Positions 57,641 through 64,000 of a DNA stretch of 64,000 nt are shown piece by piece. A program made the position numbers and the translations under genes. Every line of letters starts with the position of its first letter. The stretch's first letter is position 1. The notes under the pieces were generated by a model that searched no databases, was not told the DNA's origin, and worked only from the letters and a program-made list of their open reading frames with translations. This DNA is from Streptomyces tanashiensis (GTDB lineage Bacteria > Actinomycetota > Actinomycetes > Streptomycetales > Streptomycetaceae): the NCBI RefSeq assembly GCF_014648895.1, contig NZ_BMRZ01000014.1, positions 62,001-126,000 on the forward strand, given 5' to 3'.

Positions 57641-58953
57641 GGTGTTCCACCTTTCCATACGGGCTCGGGAAGCCCGAGGTGCGACCGCAGCGTGGTGCCC
57701 GCGTACTCCGTACGGAAGACCCCGCGCTCCTGGAGCAGCGGGACGACCCGGTCGACGAACGCGTCGAGGCCGCCGGGGGTGAGGCGCGGGACGAGGATGA
57801 AGCCGTCGGCGGCGTCGGCGGCGACGAACTCCTCCAGGGCCGCCGCGACCGTCGCCGGGGAGCCCACGAAGGACTGCCGGCTGCCGGACTCGATGACCGT
57901 CTGACGGATCGAGAGCCCCTTCTCCTCGGAGAGCGCCCGCCACCTCCTCGCCACCGCGACCGGGTCGGCGACCCGCACCCTGCCCTGGACCAGCGTGGAG
58001 TCCGGGTCGGGGTCGACGTCCGGGAGCGGGCCGTCGGGGTCGTATCCGGACAGGTCGCGGCCCCAGACCTGTTCGAGCGCGAGGATCGCGTTCTGCGGGG
58101 AGACCTGCTGCCGGCGGATCTCGGCTGCCCGCTCCTGCGCGTCGGCGTCGGTGTCGCCGAGGACGTACGTCACCCCCGGCATGATCTTCAGGTCGCCGGG
58201 TGCCCTCCCGTACCGGGCGAGCCTCCCCTTGACGTCGGCGTAGAACTCCCGGCCGGCCTCCAGGGTGGAGTGGCGGGTGAAGATCACGTCGGCGGCCGAG
58301 GCCGCGAACTCCCGCCCCTCGGCGGAGTCCCCGGCCTGGATGACCACCGGCTGCCCCTGCGGCGAGCGCGGTACGGGGAACTCGCCCTCGATCCGGAACT
58401 GCGGCCCGCTGTGCGCGAAGGGCCCCGGCTCGCCGTCCGGTGTCCAGGAGTCCCACAGCTCCCGGACGGTGCCGAGGAACTCGGCGGCCCGCGTGTACCG
58501 GTCGGCGCGGTCCAGATAGCCGCCGCGCCGGAAGTTCTCGCCGGTGAAGGCGTCGGACGAGGTGACCACGTTCCAGGCGGCCCGGCCCGCGCTGAGGTGG
58601 TCGAGCGAGGAGAGCCGCCGGGCCAGTTCGTACGGCTCGTTGAAGGTGGCGTTGACGGTGGCCGCCAGGCCCAGCCGGTCGGTGACCGCGGCGAGCGCGT
58701 TCAGGACGGTGATCGACTCGGGCCTGCCGACGACGTCCAGGTCGTGGATGCGCCCCGCGTGCTCGCGCAGCCGCAGCCCCTCGGCCAGGAAGAAGAAGTC
58801 GAAGAGCCCGCGCTCCGCGGTCCTCGCCAGATGCTCGAAGGAGGAGAAGTCGATCTGCGAGCCGGAGCGCGGATCGGCCCAGACGGTGGTGGAGTTGACG
58901 CCGGGGAAGTGCGCGGCGAGATGGATCTGCTTCCGGCCCGTGGCGGTGCTCAT
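57637..58953 (-). CDS. LLM-class flavin monooxygenase (NtaA/SnaA/DszA/SoxA type)
   Basis: A 438-residue reduced-flavin (FMNH2)-dependent monooxygenase of the NtaA/SnaA/DszA subgroup in the luciferase-like superfamily. Patterns typical of this family are WRxxxS-like FFFLAEGLRLREH, AAWNVVTSSDAFTGENF and QGQPVVIQAGDSAEGREFA. Members oxidise C-S or C-N bonds in dibenzothiophene sulfone, nitrilotriacetate, alkyl sulfones or pristinamycin precursors. It needs a separate flavin reductase, and none is in this operon part. The ATG at 58953 overlaps the next upstream gene. Adjacent importer genes suggest a substrate taken from outside. Confidence 0.92.
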   Translation of the reverse strand: MSTATGRKQIHLAAHFPGVNSTTVWADPRSGSQIDFSSFEHLARTAERGLFDFFFLAEGLRLREHAGRIHDLDVVGRPESITVLNALAAVTDRLGLAATVNATFNEPYELARRLSSLDHLSAGRAAWNVVTSSDAFTGENFRRGGYLDRADRYTRAAEFLGTVRELWDSWTPDGEPGPFAHSGPQFRIEGEFPVPRSPQGQPVVIQAGDSAEGREFAASAADVIFTRHSTLEAGREFYADVKGRLARYGRAPGDLKIMPGVTYVLGDTDADAQERAAEIRRQQVSPQNAILALEQVWGRDLSGYDPDGPLPDVDPDPDSTLVQGRVRVADPVAVARRWRALSEEKGLSIRQTVIESGSRQSFVGSPATVAAALEEFVAADAADGFILVPRLTPGGLDAFVDRVVPLLQERGVFRTEYAGTTLRSHLGLPEPVWKGGTP

Positions 58954-59975
58954 GCGCCTGCTCCCGTCGTGGCGTACTGGCTGAGGGGGCGGGCGAGTCC
59001 CAGGTGGTCGCGGAGGGTGGTGCCCTCGTAGGCCGTACGGAACAGGCCGCGGTCCCTGAGCCGGGGCACCGTCCCCGCGGCGAACCGCTCCAGGTCCCGC
59101 TCCGGCACGGCCGGCACGAGGTGGAAGCCGTCCACCGCGCCGCCCCCGTGCCAGCCGGCGATCAGCTCGGCGAGCGCCCCGGGCCCGCCCTCGTACGCGT
59201 CGAGGTCGACGGTCAGCGAGAGCAGGACGCGCAGCTGCCCGGGGTCCCGGCCGTGGGCGCGGGCCCCCCGGCGCAGTTCGGCGCGGAGGGCTGCGGCCTC
59301 CTCGGCGGACGTGGCCCTGATCAGGGCCACGTCGGCGTGGTGGGCCGCGGTGTCCCGGGCGGCCGGGCGAGTGGCGTCGACGACGGTCACCGGGTTGCCC
59401 TGCGGCGGCCGGGGCACGATCGAGGGGCCCTTGACCGAGAAGGTCGCGCCCTGGAAGTCCACGTGGTGCAGCTTGCGGCGGTCGACGAACCGTCCGGTCG
59501 CCACGTCCCGTATCTCGGCGTCGTCCTCCCAGCTGTCCCACAGCTTCCGGGACACCTCGGCGACCTCGCCCGCCTCCTGCCAGAGTTCGGCGGCGGGCGG
59601 GGCCGGGCGGCGGCCGAGGAGCCGGGCCTCGGCCCCCGTCGGAGAGACCGCGATCCGCCAGCCCGCCCGGCCCCGGCTCACCCAGTCGAGGGTGGCGACG
59701 GCGGCCTGGACGTGGAACGGCTCGGTGTGGGTGGTGGTCACGGTCGGCACGAGCCCGACGGAACGGGTCTCGGGGGCGACCCGGGCGAGCACGGCGAGCG
59801 CGTCGAGCCCGGGCCCGGCGAAGGAGTCGTCGTGGGTGAGGAAATCGAGCGCGGCGGCCTCGGCGAGCCGTGCGAGCGCGACCGTACGGGCGGCGGTGTG
59901 CGGACCGGGATCGGCCCGGCCGGAGCCCGGGGCGAGCTCGGCGGCGAGATGGAGCGGTCGGGTGCTGGTGGTCAT
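58950..59975 (-). CDS. LLM-class flavin monooxygenase, second copy
   Basis: A 341-residue member of the same luciferase-like superfamily but shorter and divergent. The shared elements are LDWVSRGRAGWRIAVSPTG, FQGATFSVKGPSIVPRPPQG (the same turn as in the first copy) and the closing RTAYEGTTLRDHLGLARP, which parallels RTEYAGTTLRSHLGLPEP of its neighbour. The two probably act on successive or alternative substrates, or as a heterocomplex. It overlaps the first copy by 4 bp; the binding-protein gene starts 31 bp upstream. Confidence 0.88.
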   Translation of the reverse strand: MTTSTRPLHLAAELAPGSGRADPGPHTAARTVALARLAEAAALDFLTHDDSFAGPGLDALAVLARVAPETRSVGLVPTVTTTHTEPFHVQAAVATLDWVSRGRAGWRIAVSPTGAEARLLGRRPAPPAAELWQEAGEVAEVSRKLWDSWEDDAEIRDVATGRFVDRRKLHHVDFQGATFSVKGPSIVPRPPQGNPVTVVDATRPAARDTAAHHADVALIRATSAEEAAALRAELRRGARAHGRDPGQLRVLLSLTVDLDAYEGGPGALAELIAGWHGGGAVDGFHLVPAVPERDLERFAAGTVPRLRDRGLFRTAYEGTTLRDHLGLARPLSQYATTGAGA

Positions 59976-60006
59976 GCGGTCTCTCTCGGAACAGATGGGG
60001 CGCGGG

Positions 60007-60981
60007 TCAGTTCTTGGTGCGGGGCAGGCCGGGCGGGTTGATCTCCGACTTCTCCACCGCCTCGGTGCTCAGCCCCCACCGCTTGAGGACCTGTGCGTAC
60101 GTGCCGTTCTCGACGATGTGGTCGATCGCGGCCGCGTAGGCGGCGACCAGGCCGCTGTCCTTCTTCGTGGTGGCCGCGATCTTGCCCTGGAGCCCGGCGC
60201 CCGCCCCGGAGAACTTGCCGACGGCCTCGGTCTGTCCGGCGGAGGCCACGTGGTACGCGACGGTGGGGTTGGGGCCGAGGTAGCCGTCGATCCGGCCGGA
60301 CTGGAGGGCGAGGTAGTAGTCGGTCGTGTTGTCGTAGTACTTGATGTCGACGCCCTTGCGGCCGGCCTTCTCGTTCTGCCGGGACCAGTCGACGAGGATC
60401 TTCTCCTGGTTGGTGCCGCTGCCGACGGCGATCCGCTTCCCGGACACGTCCTCCGGGCCCTTCACCGTCCAGCCGGAGCCCTTCTTCGCCTCGAAGGCGA
60501 GGTCGTCGAGGCGGTAGGTCGCGAAGTCGTACTTGTCCTTGCGCTCCTCGGTGACGGTGACGTTGGAGAAGACGCCGTCGTACTTGCCGCTGTCCAGGCC
60601 GACGAAGAGGTTCTCCCAGGAGACCGCGTTGAACTCGGGCTTCAGGCCGAGGGTGTCGGCGACCAGGGTGGCGAGGTCGAGCTCGACGCCGATCAGCGTC
60701 TTGTCGTCGGTGGCGCGGAAGGCGAGCGGCGGGTTGCTCTTGGCGGAGACGCCCAGGATCAGGGTGCCTCTCTTGCGGACGGCCTCGGGCAGCTTGCCGG
60801 CGATCGCGTCGACCTTGGCGGTGTGGACGCGGTTCTGGTTCGGGCCGACGTTGATGCCGGTGTCCTTCTGGCCCTCCGGCTTGATCTCGCCGACGGCGGC
60901 GTCGCCCGAGCCGCAGGCGGTGAGGAGCCCGAGGGCGGTGAGCGAGGCGAGGGCGGTGAGGAGGGTGCGACGGGTCTTCAT
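60007..60981 (-). CDS. ABC transporter substrate-binding lipoprotein
   Basis: A 324-residue periplasmic-binding-type lipoprotein (polar amino-acid family, SBP_bac_3). The lipobox LLTACGS puts the acylated Cys23. Ligand-domain features are TLILGVSAKSNPPLAF, VELDLATLVADTLGLKPE and GKRIAVGSGTNQEKIL (GT/S-Q type). It captures an amino-acid-like or small organic ligand for the permease and ATPase encoded upstream. It lies within the operon, 31 bp before the second monooxygenase. Confidence 0.93.
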   Translation of the reverse strand: MKTRRTLLTALASLTALGLLTACGSGDAAVGEIKPEGQKDTGINVGPNQNRVHTAKVDAIAGKLPEAVRKRGTLILGVSAKSNPPLAFRATDDKTLIGVELDLATLVADTLGLKPEFNAVSWENLFVGLDSGKYDGVFSNVTVTEERKDKYDFATYRLDDLAFEAKKGSGWTVKGPEDVSGKRIAVGSGTNQEKILVDWSRQNEKAGRKGVDIKYYDNTTDYYLALQSGRIDGYLGPNPTVAYHVASAGQTEAVGKFSGAGAGLQGKIAATTKKDSGLVAAYAAAIDHIVENGTYAQVLKRWGLSTEAVEKSEINPPGLPRTKN

Positions 60982-61012
60982 GGCAGTACAGCTCCTGTGA
61001 AGGGGTGGGTGG

Positions 61013-61816
61013 TCAGAGGACCTTGGAGAGGAAGGCGCGGGTCCGCTCGTGGCGGGGGCTGTCGAGCACCTCGGCCGGCGAGCCCTGTTCGACGATCCGG
61101 CCCTCGTCCATGAAGACCACGGTGTCGGCGACCTCGCGGGCGAAGCCGATCTCGTGGGTGACGACGATCATGGTGGTGCCGGAGGCGGCCAGGTCCTTGA
61201 TGACGTCGAGGACCTCGCCGACGAGTTCGGGGTCGAGCGCGGAGGTCGGCTCGTCGAAGAGGAGCAGGCTCGGTTCCAGGGCGAGCGCGCGGGCGATGGC
61301 GACCCGCTGCTGCTGTCCGCCGGAGAGCTGCTTGGGGTACGCCTCCGCCTTGTCGGCGAGTCCGACGCGTTCCAGCAGCTTCCGGGCCGCGGCCTCGGCC
61401 TCCTTGCGGGGGCGCTTCAGGGCCGAGACGGGCGCCTCGACGATGTTCTCCAGGACGGTGAGGTGCGGGAAGAGGTGGAAGTTCTGGAAGACGAAGCCGA
61501 TCCGGGTGCGCTGCCTGAGGATCTCGCGCTCGCGCAGCTCGTAGAGCTTGTTCCCGGAGCGGCGGTAGCCGACGAGGACGCCGTCCACGCCGACCGTGCC
61601 GCTGTCGACCTTCTCCAGGTGGTTGATGGTCCGCAGCAGGGTGGACTTGCCGGAGCCCGAGGGGCCGAGGACGACGGTGACCTCGCCGGCCCGGACGTCG
61701 AGGTCGATGCCGCGCAGGACGTGGAGGGCGCCGAAGCGCTTGTGGACGGCGCGGATCTCGACCTTGGCGGTGGTGGTCCCGTCGACGGGGTCGGCGGTCT
61801 TGGTGACGGAGCTCAT
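61013..61816 (-). CDS. Polar amino-acid-type ABC importer ATPase
   Basis: A 267-residue ATP-binding subunit (GlnQ/HisP-like). Walker A GPSGSGKS is at 51-58, the signature LSGGQQQRVAIARAL near 165 and Walker B LLLFDEPTSALD just after; the H-loop VVTHEIGFA follows. It energises the permease at 61813, with which it overlaps by 4 bp, and works with the binding protein at 60007. The start is the ATG at 61816. Confidence 0.95.
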   Translation of the reverse strand: MSSVTKTADPVDGTTTAKVEIRAVHKRFGALHVLRGIDLDVRAGEVTVVLGPSGSGKSTLLRTINHLEKVDSGTVGVDGVLVGYRRSGNKLYELREREILRQRTRIGFVFQNFHLFPHLTVLENIVEAPVSALKRPRKEAEAAARKLLERVGLADKAEAYPKQLSGGQQQRVAIARALALEPSLLLFDEPTSALDPELVGEVLDVIKDLAASGTTMIVVTHEIGFAREVADTVVFMDEGRIVEQGSPAEVLDSPRHERTRAFLSKVL

Positions 61817-62706
61817 CGGACGCTCCCCTTCGCGTAGTGGCGTTCGACGTAGTGCTGGACGACGGAGAGCGCGGTGGTGAGCAGGACGTACCAGGCGGTG
61901 GCGACCATGAGGAGCGGGACGACGCGTCCGTTGCGGCCGTAGACGACCTGGACCTGGTAGAAGAGTTCGCCGATCGCCATGACGGAGACGATCGAGGTGC
62001 CCTTGAAGAGCGAGATGATCTCGTTGGCGGCGTTGGGCAGGATCGAGCGCATCGCCTGCGGCAGCACGATCCGCCGCACCTGCCGGAGCTTGGGGATGCC
62101 GAGGGAGGCCGCGGCCTCCAGCTGGCCCTCGTCCACGGCGAGCACGCCGCCCCGGACGATCTCCGCCGCGTAGGCCGCCTGGTGCAGGGCGAGTCCGAGG
62201 ACGGCGGCGCCCATCTCGCCGACGAGGCCCATCGTGTCGAAGGAGAGGAAGCTCGGCCCGAAGGGGATGCCGATGCTCAGTTCCTTGTAGAGGTAGGCCA
62301 GGTTGAACCAGAAGAGCAGCTGGACGATGAGCGGGATGGAGCGGAAGGCCCAGATGTAGCCGAAGGCGACCGACCGCAGGAACGGGCTGGCGGACAGCCG
62401 CATGAAGGCGAGCACGATGCCGATCGCGAAGCCGAGCGCGGTGCCGTAGAAGGTGAGCTGGAGGGTGACCCAGACGGCGTGGAGGATCGTCTCCGTGGTG
62501 AAGAAGGCCGCGAAGACGTCCCATTCCCAGCCGGGGTTGGTGACGAGCCCGTGGACGAACTGGACGAGCAGCACGGCGGTGGCGGCGACGGCCACCCAGC
62601 GCCAGGGGTGGCGCACCGGGACGACCACGAGTGCGGGCACGGACGCGTCGGCGCCGGGGTCCTTCGTGACGGCTTCGGTGGCGGGCGGATCGCTGGTGAG
62701 AGACAT
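61813..62706 (-). CDS. Polar amino-acid-type ABC importer permease
   Basis: A 297-residue membrane subunit of the HisMQ/GlnP family. After an acidic N-terminal tail of about 30 residues come a first helix (about 35-55) and the ABC core with five helices. The EAA loop reads EAAASLGIPKLRQVRRIVLPQ. Only one permease gene is present, so it presumably forms a homodimer. It overlaps the ATPase gene by 4 bp and follows the FAD-binding protein gene by 46 bp. Confidence 0.94.
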   Translation of the reverse strand: MSLTSDPPATEAVTKDPGADASVPALVVVPVRHPWRWVAVAATAVLLVQFVHGLVTNPGWEWDVFAAFFTTETILHAVWVTLQLTFYGTALGFAIGIVLAFMRLSASPFLRSVAFGYIWAFRSIPLIVQLLFWFNLAYLYKELSIGIPFGPSFLSFDTMGLVGEMGAAVLGLALHQAAYAAEIVRGGVLAVDEGQLEAAASLGIPKLRQVRRIVLPQAMRSILPNAANEIISLFKGTSIVSVMAIGELFYQVQVVYGRNGRVVPLLMVATAWYVLLTTALSVVQHYVERHYAKGSVR

Positions 62707-62752
62707 GGCGGTTCCTCGGGAACGGGGCACGGGGAGCAGAAGGGGGCGCGGT

Positions 62753-64000
62753 TCAGGCGCTGAGCGGGGCGGGGAGCCGACACTCCCGGTCGCGCAGGAA
62801 GGCCAGGGCGGCCCGCGCGGTGACGTCGTTCTGCCCGAAGGCGACCCCGCCGGTGCGGGGCCGGGTGAAGGCGCTCCCGGTGCGGGCGGTGGTGTGCGGG
62901 CCGAGGGCGAAGCGGCGCGGGTGCGGGCGCCCGTCATGCTCCAGGATCCTGCCGTCGACGGGGTCGACGACGAGGAGGCCGCCGGTGGTGGCCCTGGTCC
63001 CCTCCTCGTACAGGGCGCGCAGCAGCGTGCTGCCGGTGAGCTCCAGGGTGGGGTCGGGGATCCGGGCCTCGACGAGGGCGCGGGCCTCGGTCCACTCCCC
63101 CGGTACGGCGGCGGACGCGGCCCGGAAGAGGCCTCGCTCCTCGTCGGTCTCGACGGTGACCTGCGGGCCGAGGAAGCGGACGACACCGGCGCGGGAGAGG
63201 GCGAGGAGCTGCCGCAGCCGGGGGCCGGGCGGCCCGGAGGCGAGGTAGCTGAAGAAGCCGTGCCACCAGCTGCCGGGGTCCAGCCGCTTGCCGAGGCGCA
63301 GGAGCTGGCCGTAGACGGAGAGCAGGCCGGCGAAGACGGCGGCGTCGGGGCTGTGGGCCGGGTCGTGACGGCGGGTCAGGTCCTCGGTGATGTAGTCGCG
63401 CAGGCCCTGCTGGAGCGCTTCGGCGGAGTCGTAGCGGAGGCCGTCCAGGGGGTGGTCGAGGGCGTCGAGGTCGAGCCGGTCGGCGGGGTCCGGGACGGCG
63501 GCGGCGACGACCGCGGCGAGCTCGGCCCCGCGCGGCGGCGCCTCCTCGTAGGCCTTCTCGAAGTCGCTCCAGGCGAGCGCGGTCCGCTCGGGGTGGGTGG
63601 AGAAGAGCCGGTGGTAGTGGGCCCAGCCGAGTTCCTTGTCGATGAGCGGCCAGACGTCGCGCCGGAAGTCGATCGGCCCGGCGCGGCCGAGCAGGGCGTC
63701 GGTCTGCTCGGTGCCGAAGAAGCGGGGCAGCGGGGGACGTTCGCCGTCGAGGACGTAGCCGATCTTCGAGTGGTACGGGACGCCCCGGCGTGATCCGACG
63801 TGCAGCACCGGCTCCTCGCCGGAGGGGACGTAGACGAGCGCTTCGCCCTCGCCCTCGTACCGTCCGCCGCGGCCCTCGGTGAGCAGCACCATCAGGTCGA
63901 CGAAGGCGAGGCCGAAGCCGCGGACGAGGACGGGTTCGCCGGCGGGCAGGGCGGCGAGGTCGGTGTCGGCGGTGAAGTCGGGCGGGAGGTGGACGAGCCG
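62753..64000 (-). CDS. FAD/NAD(P)-binding protein (N-terminus beyond window)
   Basis: The visible C-terminal 415 residues of a larger cytosolic flavoprotein of the FAD/NAD(P)-binding type annotated NAD_binding_9-like. The stretch VLVRGFGLAFVDLMVLLTEGRGG fits the GxGxxFxD nucleotide fold seen in this family, and PYHSKIGYVLDGERPP follows. The frame is open to the right edge. It lies at the head of the visible operon, so it may supply oxidation chemistry, or reduced flavin, to the monooxygenases. It resembles proteins next to LLM monooxygenases in other streptomycetes to my recollection. Upstream promoter and start are outside the window. Confidence 0.8.
   Translation of the reverse strand, partial: RLVHLPPDFTADTDLAALPAGEPVLVRGFGLAFVDLMVLLTEGRGGRYEGEGEALVYVPSGEEPVLHVGSRRGVPYHSKIGYVLDGERPPLPRFFGTEQTDALLGRAGPIDFRRDVWPLIDKELGWAHYHRLFSTHPERTALAWSDFEKAYEEAPPRGAELAAVVAAAVPDPADRLDLDALDHPLDGLRYDSAEALQQGLRDYITEDLTRRHDPAHSPDAAVFAGLLSVYGQLLRLGKRLDPGSWWHGFFSYLASGPPGPRLRQLLALSRAGVVRFLGPQVTVETDEERGLFRAASAAVPGEWTEARALVEARIPDPTLELTGSTLLRALYEEGTRATTGGLLVVDPVDGRILEHDGRPHPRRFALGPHTTARTGSAFTRPRTGGVAFGQNDVTARAALAFLRDRECRLPAPLSA

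Overview
The window is chromosomal DNA of a Streptomyces-type actinomycete. The evidence is very high GC with strong third-position GC bias, GTG starts, ATGA/GTGA-coupled operons, many TetR/GntR regulators, leaderless-looking promoters, a TTA (bldA-type) codon in a gamma-butyrolactone-receptor-like gene, and typical Streptomyces genes (streptogrisin-like protease, LAETG-anchored LPMO, class F sortase, ImuB/DnaE2). The order hmgA - GntR - ABC pair - SGNH lipase - GntR - LPMO - lipase - ImuB/DnaE2 fits my recollection of the conserved Streptomyces core around the homogentisate dioxygenase gene. No rRNA, tRNA, insertion sequence or CRISPR array was recognised.

Layout. 1-7.7 kb: acyl-CoA dehydrogenase (cut by the left edge) divergent from its TetR, ArsR + EamA exporter, a gamma-butyrolactone-receptor-like regulator, a TetR/DMT exporter divergon with a long operator, an MBL-fold protein and a DsbA-fold protein, closed by a strong terminator. 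7.9-14.0 kb: a seven-gene unit between two terminators whose first four products match the azomycin (2-nitroimidazole) pathway: PLP-dependent L-arginine oxidase (RohP), a small PIN-like protein (RohQ position), a DapA-type aldolase (RohR) and a haem-oxygenase-like diiron N-oxygenase (RohS). A Rieske protein, an NCS1 permease and an FMN/2Fe-2S reductase follow. 14.1-16.6 kb: alcohol and aldehyde dehydrogenases, preceded by an operator almost identical to the one at the acyl-CoA dehydrogenase/TetR promoter 15.6 kb away.

17-27.6 kb: class F sortase plus an Asn-Gly-repeat surface protein, CitMHS citrate-type transporter, molybdopterin oxidoreductase with TetR, and a coupled operon of a beta-helix membrane protein, a lipoprotein and a polytopic membrane protein. 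27.7-35.4 kb: hmgA with a clear promoter/operator and GntR regulator, a free-standing type ISP specificity-like protein, a TetR with a repeat tail controlling a DrrAB-type ABC exporter, and a CoA transferase. 35.7-45 kb: pseudokinase, SGNH lipase, DUF5925 AAA ATPase, GntR, GNAT, DUF402, and a TctABC tricarboxylate transporter with an orphan response regulator.

45-47.6 kb holds a two-gene NLR (NB-ARC/TPR) plus small-effector pair. The two proteins carry the same short motif, one at its N terminus and the other at its C terminus, as in bacterial amyloid-signalling immune/cell-death pairs. 47.9-56.6 kb: anchored LPMO, secreted lipase, ImuB-DnaE2 mutasome genes under an SOS box, a YhgE/Pip-like membrane protein and a streptogrisin-B-like protease. 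56.8-64 kb: one long minus-strand operon of DUF1684 protein, two LLM-class flavin monooxygenases, a polar amino-acid-type ABC importer and an FAD/NAD(P)-binding protein cut by the right edge. It looks like an uptake-and-oxidation system for a small organic, possibly organosulfur, compound.
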